Part shown: positions 1 through 6,516 of the stretch, piece by piece
Position numbering within the stretch: position 1 is the first letter of the stretch
Layout of the letters: each line of letters begins with the position of its first letter
Origin: an uncultured Clostridia bacterium
GTDB taxonomy: Bacteria > Bacillota > Clostridia > Lachnospirales > Bianqueaceae
Length of the DNA: 12,745 bases
Assembly (NCBI GenBank): GCA_937892735.1
Contig: CALBGL010000126.1
Coordinates: 1-12,745 of the forward strand
Direction of reading: 5' to 3'
The notes under the pieces: model-generated
Databases searched by the model: none
Told to the model about the DNA's origin: nothing
What the model saw: only the letters and a program-made list of their open reading frames with translations
Made by a program: the position numbers and the translations under genes

Positions 1-1178
1 TGGCGGCTGGGATTACGAAGGTGCATATTCGAAATATGCTGAGCTGTCGTCAGCGTCAGGGTGTTTGCGCGAAGTGCTACGGAGCTAATATGTCAAATGG
101 ACAGCCGGTGCGTCTGGGCGAGGCTGTCGGTATTATTGCGGCGCAGTCTATCGGTGAGCCGGGGACGCAGTTGACCATGCGTACATTCCATACGGGCGGT
201 GTTGCCGGTGATGATATTACACAAGGTTTGCCGCGTGTACAGGAGCTTTTTGAGGCCAGAAAGCCAAGAGGTCTTGCGATTATTGCGGAATTCGGCGGCG
301 AGGTGTCTGAGAATATCACTCGGAAGAAGAGAGAAATTGTTGTTACCAATCTGGAGACGAAGGAAGCCAAGAGTTATATTATTCCTTATGGCGCTCGTCT
401 TAAGGTGACAGACGGACAGATGATTGAGGCGGGAGATGAATTAACCGAAGGTTCGGTGAATCCGCATGATATTTTGAAGATCAAGGGACTGGCGGCGGCG
501 CAGAATTATCTGATACAGGAAGTGCAGCGAGTCTATCGTCTGCAGGGGGTAGATATCAACGACAAGCATATCGAGACGATTGTGCGTCAGATGCTGCGCC
601 GTGTCAAGGTAGAAGAAAATGGAGATACGGATCTTTTGCCTGGCAGCCTAGTGGATTATCTGGAGTTTGAGGAGAAGAACCGTATCGCAGAGGAAGAAGG
701 AAAACTTCCCGCAACAGGGGAGAGGGTACTCTTGGGAATTACCAAGGCGTCTTTGGCGACTGAATCCTTCCTGTCTGCGGCATCCTTCCAGGAGACGACT
801 CGTGTCTTGACAGAGGCGGCAATCAAGGGGAAGGTGGATCCGTTGATTGGCCTGAAGGAGAACGTCATCATCGGTAAGCTGATTCCTGCTGGTACGGGAA
901 TGAACCGTTATCAGCGCGTTCACTTTGAGAAAAATCTCAGTGAAGAAGAACTGCGGATCTTAGCAGAAGAAGAGCGCCGTAGGAATGAGGAAGAGGAGGC
1001 CAGAAGAAAGGCCGAAGAAGCTGCCAAGAAGGCGGATGAGGAAGAGGAAGAGCTGGAGACGTTGGATCTTTTGTCAGAGAGCGAGGAGGATGAAGAAGAT
1101 CTTCTGAATCCGGAGGATCTGAAGGATGAAGACGAGGACGTCGTAGAATTTGATCTTGTCCAGGATGACGACCAGTAA
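1..1178 (+). CDS. rpoC: DNA-directed RNA polymerase subunit beta-prime, C-terminal part (5' end outside window)
   Basis: This is the 3' part of rpoC; the frame is open from the left edge (first whole codon at 3), so no start is present. RpoC forms the catalytic centre of RNA polymerase with RpoB. Three cysteines at nt 45-47, 66-68 and 75-77 (C-x6-C-x2-C) fit the second zinc site; the fourth ligand would lie upstream. The trigger-loop region follows (nt 117-200, containing GIIAAQSIGEPGTQLTMRTF), then the conserved ELFEARKP segment and the C-terminal ASFQETTRVLTEAAI motif near nt 778-822. After the conserved end (GMNRYQ, nt 897-914) comes a tail of about 78 residues (nt 942-1175) in which 39 residues are Asp or Glu. 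The tail is odd and is reported as a finding. No L7Ae-like gene follows, as it does in Bacillus. Transcription probably ends at the terminator beginning 35 bp downstream. Confidence 0.98.
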   Translation, partial: AAGITKVHIRNMLSCRQRQGVCAKCYGANMSNGQPVRLGEAVGIIAAQSIGEPGTQLTMRTFHTGGVAGDDITQGLPRVQELFEARKPRGLAIIAEFGGEVSENITRKKREIVVTNLETKEAKSYIIPYGARLKVTDGQMIEAGDELTEGSVNPHDILKIKGLAAAQNYLIQEVQRVYRLQGVDINDKHIETIVRQMLRRVKVEENGDTDLLPGSLVDYLEFEEKNRIAEEEGKLPATGERVLLGITKASLATESFLSAASFQETTRVLTEAAIKGKVDPLIGLKENVIIGKLIPAGTGMNRYQRVHFEKNLSEEELRILAEEERRRNEEEEARRKAEEAAKKADEEEEELETLDLLSESEEDEEDLLNPEDLKDEDEDVVEFDLVQDDDQ

Positions 1179-1212
1179 GTAGTTGTTGGATTTATATTTT
1201 TTATATCGAGGG

Positions 1213-1262
1213 GCCATTGCAAAATGGATGAGAAATCATCTAAGAAGCAATGGCTTCTTTTT
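1213..1262 (+). terminator. Rho-independent terminator of the rpoC operon, formed by the element's left end
   Basis: The outer stem GCCATTGC (1213-1220) pairs perfectly with GCAATGGC (1247-1254). An inner stem GATGA (1227-1231) pairs with TCATC (1236-1240) around a GAAA tetraloop. A TTCTTTTT tract follows at 1255-1262. It lies 35 bp after the rpoC stop codon. The same fold recurs after tuf with a compensatory pair change. Confidence 0.85.
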
Positions 1263-1406
1263 GAATAAAAAACAGAGTCTGGAACAAAGTGGATGATTTT
1301 GCGATATTTTCATTACTGTATGAGCGATGTAACATTTCTCCAGCTAGACCAATGAGAAACTATGGACTGTGAAATCGCAATGCTCTTATGGAATGTCTTG
1401 GAAACG

Positions 1407-1437
1407 AAAAAGGAGTCCGTGTATTTACGGAACTCCT
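1407..1437 (-). terminator. Hairpin with minus-strand T-tract, possible backup terminator for the MATE gene
   Basis: AGGAGTCCGT (1411-1420) pairs with ACGG plus ACTCCT (1427-1430 and 1432-1437), with one bulged base. Read on the minus strand the stem is followed by a run of T (complement of 1407-1411). It sits in the part of element copy 1 missing from copy 2, about 150 bp beyond the primary MATE terminator. The shape is seen; use as a terminator is inferred. Confidence 0.45.
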
Positions 1438-1582
1438 CGAGAGATCGTACTCTTTCATCCTGTGCAAATGGTGAGACATCGTAGGCATTTTGCAACGGCC
1501 CCTTATTTTGTTAGTGGAGTGGTAAGGGTTTTTTGTGTAATAATTTTCTATGAAACCGGAGTCCCGTTTCTATATCCAAAAC

Positions 1583-1610
1583 AAAAAATGGATCCCGAAG
1601 AGTCCATTTT
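1583..1610 (-). terminator. Rho-independent terminator of the MATE gene
   Basis: On the minus strand AAAATGGA (complement of 1603-1610) pairs with TCCATTTT (complement of 1585-1592). The apical loop contains C(TTCG)G, a very stable tetraloop, and the 3' arm runs into six T residues. It begins 29 bp after the stop codon of the MATE gene. Confidence 0.85.
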
Positions 1611-1639
1611 CCGAATGACGCACCCTGATGATGATCGTG

Positions 1640-2977
1640 TTATCGCTTGGCAAGTGCGATGGTTCTCCATTTGCCGGTTCGGTAGGCCAGAAAAGAGATC
1701 AGAAAATTCAGCAGCCATCCGATGGGAACGGCATACCAGACCATTTGTACACCCCATAGAGGCGCCAGTGCGACGGCGATGACGACTCGTACGAATAGAT
1801 TTAGAAGATTGGCAATGGTAAAGGGCTTCATGTGTCCGGCTCCCCGCAGAAGTCCATCGGAGATCATTTTAAGACCGATGAGGACGAAGAACCAGCCCAT
1901 GAACTGCAGATAAGAAACACCCGTTTGAATGGCCAGGGTGGTTCCGTCTTCTCCAAGAAAAAGTTGGATAATAGGATGATATCCCAGTTCCAATAACAGA
2001 CAAATAAGAATTGCAAGGAAAATAACGATTTTCATGGAAGCATGGTATCCCTTTGGCACTCGATCCAGCTGTCCAGCGCCAATATTCTGCGCGGTAAAGG
2101 TGGACATGGCGTTTCCCATCGCGGACATCGGTACGATGACAAAACTCTCTACTCGCATACCGGCGGAAAAACCGGCCAATACTTCAGAACCGAAGCTATT
2201 GACAACAGACTGGACTAGCATCATGCCGATGGATACCGTGGACTGTTGAAGAATGGAAGGGAGAGCGATGTTACCCATCTGCCGCAGTTCGCGCCATTGA
2301 AATAAGGGCTGGGAAGCATGGGACCAACGTTTGAGCTCTCGCAGGAAAAGAAGGAAGGAGATGACGGCAGAGATCCCCTGCGCAATCAGGGTAGCCCAGG
2401 CCACACCAGCGACTCCCATATGGAAGACAAGTACAAGAAATAGATCCAGCGCGATATTAAAAAGAGAAGAAAAGATCAGCAGGTATAATGGGACGCGGGA
2501 GCGTCCCAGCGCATTGAACATGGCGGATAGAACATTATATAAGAAAAGAAAGGGGAGCCCGAGGAAATAAATGTTGAGGTATTCTATAGCCATATCCATG
2601 ATATTGGCAGGGGTATTCAGCAGCAGCAGTATCTGGCGGCTGCACAGCAGGCCGATACCCGCCAGGAGAAGGCTTAGAATTAAAAAGGAGAGCAGGGCCG
2701 TTTGCACGGATCCCTTCATACGGTCATAGTTGCGCGCTCCGAAATATCGGCTGGTCAGAACGGAGGTGCCCCCGCCGATAGCAATGGAGATAAATACGTT
2801 GGTAAGCGAATAGGACGCCCCTACGGCCGCTAAAGCATCTTGACTGACAAACTGCCCCACCACAATGGAATCTACCATCGTATAGAACTGTTGAAAGAGA
2901 TTGCCGATCATCATCGGAAGGGAAAAAATCAAAAGCGCCTGCAGAGGATGCTGATGAATCAGATATTCTTTATCCAT
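1640..2977 (-). CDS. MATE-family multidrug/Na+ (or H+) antiporter
   Basis: A 445-residue integral membrane protein with about 12 hydrophobic segments, the usual size and layout of MATE (NorM/DinF-like) exporters, which expel cationic drugs or metabolites in exchange for Na+ or H+. The N-terminal half has the family signatures: LFQQFYTMVDSIVVGQFV, then LAAVGASYSL and GGGTSVLTSRYFGA; the second half repeats the pattern with GMRVESF, NIGAGQ and SDGLLRGAG. The substrate cannot be read from sequence. A start 18 nt upstream (2995) is possible, but ATG at 2975-2977 is preferred because AAAGGAG lies 6 nt before it. The gene sits opposite to its neighbours, between rpoC and rpsL. It has its own strong promoter (3010-3038) and a clear terminator (1583-1610), so it is an independent transcription unit. 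Confidence 0.93.
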   Translation of the reverse strand: MDKEYLIHQHPLQALLIFSLPMMIGNLFQQFYTMVDSIVVGQFVSQDALAAVGASYSLTNVFISIAIGGGTSVLTSRYFGARNYDRMKGSVQTALLSFLILSLLLAGIGLLCSRQILLLLNTPANIMDMAIEYLNIYFLGLPFLFLYNVLSAMFNALGRSRVPLYLLIFSSLFNIALDLFLVLVFHMGVAGVAWATLIAQGISAVISFLLFLRELKRWSHASQPLFQWRELRQMGNIALPSILQQSTVSIGMMLVQSVVNSFGSEVLAGFSAGMRVESFVIVPMSAMGNAMSTFTAQNIGAGQLDRVPKGYHASMKIVIFLAILICLLLELGYHPIIQLFLGEDGTTLAIQTGVSYLQFMGWFFVLIGLKMISDGLLRGAGHMKPFTIANLLNLFVRVVIAVALAPLWGVQMVWYAVPIGWLLNFLISFLAYRTGKWRTIALAKR

Positions 2978-3009
2978 AGAGGTCTCCTTTCTCATTGAAA
3001 CAACAAATA

Positions 3010-3038
3010 ACTATAGCATAGGAGAAAAAAGCTGTCAA
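3010..3038 (-). promoter_or_regulatory. Sigma-A promoter of the MATE gene (extended -10)
   Basis: On the minus strand, TTGACA (complement of 3033-3038) is followed after 17 bp by TATAGT (complement of 3010-3015), with an extended -10 TGC just before it. The predicted leader is about 27 nt. These are the same hexamers as the divergent rpsL promoter 38 bp away. Confidence 0.85.
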
Positions 3039-3076
3039 GGTGTAGAAAATCGAGGGCGAAAACTTGAAAAAATCCC

Positions 3077-3105
3077 TTGACATACCTTTTTGTAAGTGAT
3101 ATAGT
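3077..3105 (+). promoter_or_regulatory. Sigma-A promoter of the str operon (rpsL)
   Basis: TTGACA at 3077-3082, a 17-bp spacer, then TATAGT at 3100-3105, with an extended -10 TGA at 3097-3099. A-rich DNA just upstream (3061-3071) could act as an UP element. Transcription would start near 3112, giving a leader of about 120 nt. Confidence 0.88.
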
Positions 3106-3113
3106 ATAACAGT

Positions 3114-3174
3114 ATGCGAAATTCCCCCTTGTATGGGGTGTATTTGTATACCCATACAGATTCATATTTCGCAG
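3114..3174 (+). promoter_or_regulatory. Structured 5' leader of rpsL
   Basis: TGCGAAAT (3114-3121) is complementary to ATTTCGCA at the end of this interval, closing a long stem-loop. Inside, TATGGG and TGTA pair with TATA and CCCATA around a small TTTG loop with one bulged G. It starts at the predicted transcript 5' end and ends about 55 nt before the rpsL start. It could stabilise the mRNA or bind a regulator; no known riboswitch was recognised. Confidence 0.6.
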
Positions 3175-3230
3175 TTTCTCTTGTTGGCTGCAACACAACA
3201 GGGTATATATTTTCGATAGGAGGTGCAGAT

Positions 3231-3641
3231 ATGCCTACTTTTAACCAGCTGGTAAGAAAGGGAAGACAGGTTTCCGTAAAGAAATCTACGGCGCCTGCGC
3301 TGCAGAAGGGATGGAACTCTCTGAAGAAGAGCGCCACTGATATTTCTTCTCCGCAGAAGCGCGGCGTTTGCACGGTAGTGAAGACCGATACGCCGAAGAA
3401 GCCGAATTCCGCTCTTCGTAAGATTGCCCGTGTGCGTCTGAGCAACGGGATCGAAGTCACTGCTTACATTCCCGGTGAAGGCCATAACCTTCAGGAACAC
3501 AGCGTTGTGCTGATTCGTGGTGGCCGTGTAAAGGATATGCCTGGTGTACGTTACCATATTGTTCGTGGTACGTTGGATACCGCAGGGGTAGCGAAGCGTA
3601 AGCAGGGACGTTCCAAATATGGCGCTAAGCGTCCTAAGTAA
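3231..3641 (+). CDS. rpsL: 30S ribosomal protein S12
   Basis: A 136-residue S12, which sits at the decoding centre of the 30S subunit and influences fidelity. The ATG at 3231 is chosen over an open extension upstream because AGGAGGT lies just before it and MPTFNQLVRKGR is the family N-terminus. Residues about 25-40 hold the short insertion found in Gram-positive S12. The loop KKPNS (56-60) and RVKDMPG (99-105) keep Lys56 and Lys101, equivalent to E. coli Lys42 and Lys87, whose changes give streptomycin resistance; this is the sensitive form. First gene of the str operon, with a long spacer before rpsG. Confidence 0.98.
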   Translation: MPTFNQLVRKGRQVSVKKSTAPALQKGWNSLKKSATDISSPQKRGVCTVVKTDTPKKPNSALRKIARVRLSNGIEVTAYIPGEGHNLQEHSVVLIRGGRVKDMPGVRYHIVRGTLDTAGVAKRKQGRSKYGAKRPK

Positions 3642-3829
3642 TTAAAGTTTAGTATTATTTTTTGAGTTCAATACGCATGGGTAGTATTTGTGCAAAGTGC
3701 GAAAGTACCAATACCGCAGTTGCAGCGAGAGGGAACTGTGCTTAGCGCGCGAAACACAGCGTATGTGAGTACCGTTAAGCTAATCATTAGCTTGCGAATT
3801 AATCCAAACTGATTAAGGAGGGAAGAATC
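3642..3829 (+). promoter_or_regulatory. Structured rpsL-rpsG spacer, candidate S7 autoregulatory site
   Basis: A 188-nt untranslated spacer with several stems. ATACGC (3671-3676) is complementary to GCGTAT (3759-3764) and could close a domain. Inside it, GTATT (3684-3688) pairs with AATAC (3710-3714) and CAGTT (3717-3721) with AACTG (3734-3738). A separate 7-bp hairpin, AAGCTAA (3777-3783) with TTAGCTT (3787-3793), stands about 22 nt before the rpsG ribosome binding site. In E. coli, S7 binds the S12-S7 spacer and represses the str operon; a similar role here is inferred from position only. No convincing promoter or terminator was seen. Confidence 0.55.
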
Positions 3830-4300
3830 GTGCCTAGAAAAGGACATGTATCCAAGAGAGAAGTTCTTCCGGATCCGTTGTACAACAGCAAGGTAGTTAC
3901 CAAGCTGATTAACAACGTAATGTTGGACGGGAAGAAGGGCGTAGCGCAGAAGATTGTTTATGGCGCCTTCAACCGTGTAGCGGAAAAGACCGGCAAGGAC
4001 GCGATGGAAGTTTTTGAGACGGCTCTGAATAATATCATGCCGGCTCTGGAGGTTAAGGCAAGACGTGTAGGTGGTGCGACCTACCAGGTACCGATGGAAG
4101 TTCGTCCGGAGCGTCGTCAGACGCTGGGACTGCGCTGGCTCATTACGTATTCCCGCTCTCGCAGCGAGAAGACGATGGAAGAGCGTTTGGCCAACGAGAT
4201 CATGGACGCCGCCAATAATACCGGATCTGCTGTGAAGAAGAGAGAAGACACGCATAAGATGGCAGAGGCCAACAAGGCATTTGCTCATTTCCGTTTCTAA
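3830..4300 (+). CDS. rpsG: 30S ribosomal protein S7
   Basis: A 156-residue protein, exactly the usual S7 length. It nucleates assembly of the 30S head by binding the 3' domain of 16S rRNA. The start is GTG (3830-3832), placed by AAGGAGGG 7-8 nt upstream and by the family N-terminus MPRKGHVSKREVLPD. Recognisable motifs are KLINNVMLDGKKGVAQKI, VGGATYQVPMEVRP and LRWLITYSRSRSE. The non-ATG start next to a structured spacer fits translational control. fusA starts 21 nt after the stop codon. Confidence 0.98.
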   Translation: MPRKGHVSKREVLPDPLYNSKVVTKLINNVMLDGKKGVAQKIVYGAFNRVAEKTGKDAMEVFETALNNIMPALEVKARRVGGATYQVPMEVRPERRQTLGLRWLITYSRSRSEKTMEERLANEIMDAANNTGSAVKKREDTHKMAEANKAFAHFRF

Positions 4301-4321
4301 TTAGGATAGGAGGAAAAGATT

Positions 4322-6403
4322 TTGGCAAGAGAATACTCGTTGGAGCATACCAGAAATATCGGTATCATGGCGCATATCGACGCTGGTAAGACCACTCTGA
4401 CCGAGCGTATCCTGTTCTATACCGGAAAAACCCATAAGATCGGGGATACCCACGAGGGTACCGCTCAGATGGACTGGATGGAGCAGGAGCAGGAACGTGG
4501 TATTACGATTACGTCCGCTGCGACGACCTGTTTCTGGGATGGAAACCGGATTAATATCATTGATACACCGGGACACGTGGACTTTACGGTGGAAGTAGAG
4601 CGTTCCCTGCGTGTTCTGGACGGCGCGATCGGCGTGTTCTGTGCAAAGGGCGGCGTAGAGCCTCAGTCCGAGACGGTATGGCGTCAGGCCGATGAATATC
4701 ATGTTCCCCGTATGGCCTTCGTCAATAAGATGGACATTATGGGCGCTGATTTCTACAATGCCGTCAGCATGATGAAAGAGCGTCTGGGAGCCAATGCGGT
4801 TCCGATTCAGCTGCCGATCGGAAAAGAGGATGATTTCAAGGGCATTATCGATCTGATGACGATGAAGGCCTACATCTATAATGATGAGAAGGGCGTGGAT
4901 ATTTCGGAGATTGAAATTCCCGACGATATGAAGGACGAGGCGGAGGAATACCATAACAACATGGTAGAGTCCATCTGCGAGACAGATGACGACCTGATGA
5001 TGGCGTATCTAGAAGGAGAAGAGATCACCGTAGAGCAGATGAAGAAGGCGATGCGTGCGGCCGTATGTGCGGTAAAGCTGGTACCGGTTCTGTGCGGTAC
5101 GGCATACCGCAACAAGGGTGTACAGAAGTTGCTGGATGCTGTGATCGACTACATGCCGGCGCCTACGGATGTTCCTTCCATTAAGGGAACCCTGCCTGGC
5201 AGCGGCGAGGAGGCGGTACGTCATTCTTCGGATAGTGAGCCGTTCTCTGCATTGGCATTTAAGATCATGGTGGATCCCTTCGTAGGAAAGTTGGCCTTCT
5301 TCCGGGTATATTCCGGTACAGTGAATGCCGGTTCTTACGTGCTGAATTCCACGAAGGGCAAGAAGGAGCGTCTGGGACGTATCCTGCAGATGCACGCGAA
5401 TAAGCGGCAGGATCTGGAGACTATTTACGCCGGTGATATCGCGGCGGCGGTTGGCCTTAAGATTACGACTACTGGTGATACGCTGTGTGATGAGCAGCAT
5501 CCGATCATCCTGGAATCCATGGTATTCCCGGAGCCGGTTATTGACGTGGCGATTGAGCCCAAGACGAAGGCTGGTCAGGAGAAGATGGGGATCGCGCTGG
5601 CGAAGCTGGCGGAAGAAGATCCCACGTTCCGGACCTATACAAATCACGATACAGGACAGACGATTATTTCCGGTATGGGTGAGTTGCACCTGGAAATTAT
5701 CGTAGATCGTCTCTTGCGTGAGTTTAAAGTAGAGGCAAACGTAGGTGCGCCTCAGGTTGCTTATAAAGAAGCGCTGACCAAGGAAGTGGATGTGGAAGGT
5801 AAGTTTGTCCGTCAGTCCGGTGGACGTGGTCAGTATGGACACTGTAAAGTCCGTTTCTATCCGACCGACCCGAATGGAGAGAATCTCTATGAGTTTGCCA
5901 ACATGATCGTCGGCGGTGCGATTCCGAAGGAATATATTCCTGCGGTAGATGCGGGTATTCAGGAAGCTATGCAGAGTGGTTCTCTGGCAGGATATCCGGT
6001 GCTGGGTATCCGGGCAGAATGCTATGATGGTTCTTACCATGAGGTAGACTCTTCTGAAATGGCTTTCAAGATCGCTGGATCTATGGCTTTCAAGGAAGCA
6101 ATGCGTAAGGGCGGAGCAACCCTGTTGGAGCCTGTGATGAAGGTGGATGTGACAGTTCCCGAGGAGTATATGGGTGATATCATCGGTGATATTAATTCTC
6201 GCCGTGGACGTATTGAGGGTATGGATTCTCGTAACGGTGCCTCCATTGTACATGGGTATGTGCCGCTGGGTGAGATGTTTGGATACGCGACGGATCTGCG
6301 TTCTAAGACGCAAGGGCGTGGTGTGTATACGATGCAGTTCCATTGTTATGAGCCTGTACCCAAGAGTATTCAGGAGAAGATCCTGGATAATAAGAGCAAG
6401 TAA
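4322..6403 (+). CDS. fusA: Elongation factor G (translocation GTPase)
   Basis: A 693-residue EF-G, the GTPase that drives translocation of tRNA and mRNA and, with RRF, ribosome recycling. The start is TTG (4322-4324), fixed by AGGAGG at 4308-4313 and the N-terminus MAREYSLEHTRNIGI. Visible G motifs: AHIDAGKT (17-24), the switch region ending RGITIT (59-64), DTPGH with catalytic His85 (81-85) and NKMD (135-138). Domains II-V are full length, including the domain IV loop near YGHCKV and the C-terminal INSRRGRIEGM stretch. No truncation or paralogue-like change is seen, so this is the housekeeping copy. It is co-transcribed with rpsL and rpsG; tuf downstream has its own promoter. Confidence 0.98.
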   Translation: MAREYSLEHTRNIGIMAHIDAGKTTLTERILFYTGKTHKIGDTHEGTAQMDWMEQEQERGITITSAATTCFWDGNRINIIDTPGHVDFTVEVERSLRVLDGAIGVFCAKGGVEPQSETVWRQADEYHVPRMAFVNKMDIMGADFYNAVSMMKERLGANAVPIQLPIGKEDDFKGIIDLMTMKAYIYNDEKGVDISEIEIPDDMKDEAEEYHNNMVESICETDDDLMMAYLEGEEITVEQMKKAMRAAVCAVKLVPVLCGTAYRNKGVQKLLDAVIDYMPAPTDVPSIKGTLPGSGEEAVRHSSDSEPFSALAFKIMVDPFVGKLAFFRVYSGTVNAGSYVLNSTKGKKERLGRILQMHANKRQDLETIYAGDIAAAVGLKITTTGDTLCDEQHPIILESMVFPEPVIDVAIEPKTKAGQEKMGIALAKLAEEDPTFRTYTNHDTGQTIISGMGELHLEIIVDRLLREFKVEANVGAPQVAYKEALTKEVDVEGKFVRQSGGRGQYGHCKVRFYPTDPNGENLYEFANMIVGGAIPKEYIPAVDAGIQEAMQSGSLAGYPVLGIRAECYDGSYHEVDSSEMAFKIAGSMAFKEAMRKGGATLLEPVMKVDVTVPEEYMGDIIGDINSRRGRIEGMDSRNGASIVHGYVPLGEMFGYATDLRSKTQGRGVYTMQFHCYEPVPKSIQEKILDNKSK

Positions 6404-6407
6404 GAGC

Positions 6408-6449
6408 AGATCTTTTCGCAAATTCTCTGTGAATTTTTGAAAAGGGTCT
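6408..6449 (+). promoter_or_regulatory. Long imperfect palindrome between fusA and tuf
   Basis: Nested stems: AGA (6408-6410) with TCT (6447-6449), CTTTTC (6412-6417) with GAAAAG (6439-6444), and AAATTC (6420-6425) with GAATTT (6431-6436), around a TCTGT loop. It starts 5 nt after the fusA stop and overlaps the edge of the tuf -35 box. There is no T-tract after the stem, so it is more likely an mRNA 3' stabilising or processing structure than a strong terminator. Confidence 0.55.
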
Positions 6450-6477
6450 TGCAAAAAACGCTTGAACCCGCTATAAT
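6449..6477 (+). promoter_or_regulatory. Sigma-A promoter of tuf
   Basis: TTGCAA at 6449-6454, a 17-bp spacer and a perfect TATAAT at 6472-6477. The predicted leader is about 33 nt, ending in TTAGGAGGA before the tuf ATG. The hexamers and spacing equal those of the rpsJ promoter, which suggests common control of two highly expressed operons. Confidence 0.88.
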
Positions 6478-6516
6478 AGCTTCAGGCGTATAGAAATTAA
6501 TTAGGAGGATTCTAAA

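Larger units (their letters stand above)
1209..1503. repeat. Modular palindromic intergenic element, copy 1 (MITE- or BOX-like)
   Basis: A roughly 295-bp non-coding element that recurs at 7726-8078. Its ends are inverted repeats: 1209-1226 (AGGGGCCATTGCAAAATG) matches the reverse complement of 1486-1503 at 17 of 18 positions. The left end folds as a terminator (1213-1262). A 7-bp pair, TTGCGAT at 1299-1305 with ATCGCAA at 1374-1380, closes a domain holding one hairpin unit (1307-1314 pairing with 1351-1358). Bases 1394-1473 are absent from copy 2 and carry another hairpin (1411-1437). The flanks 1201-1208 and 1503-1510 agree at 6 of 8 positions, at best a decayed target duplication. No transposase is present. 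The shape suggests a non-autonomous mobile element or a BOX-like modular repeat; the family is unknown. Confidence 0.75.

Noticed and set aside
1551..1570. Small hairpin (GAAAC with GTTTC) between element copy 1 and the MATE terminator
   Set aside because: The stem is short with a mismatch and has no T-tract on either strand; no function can be supported.
5009..6454. Long open frame (481 codons) on the minus strand across fusA, and similar ones opposite tuf (6370-7755) and rplB (11996-12679)
   Set aside because: They are antisense to strongly conserved genes, lack ribosome binding sites and have no recognisable domains; they are codon-bias shadows.
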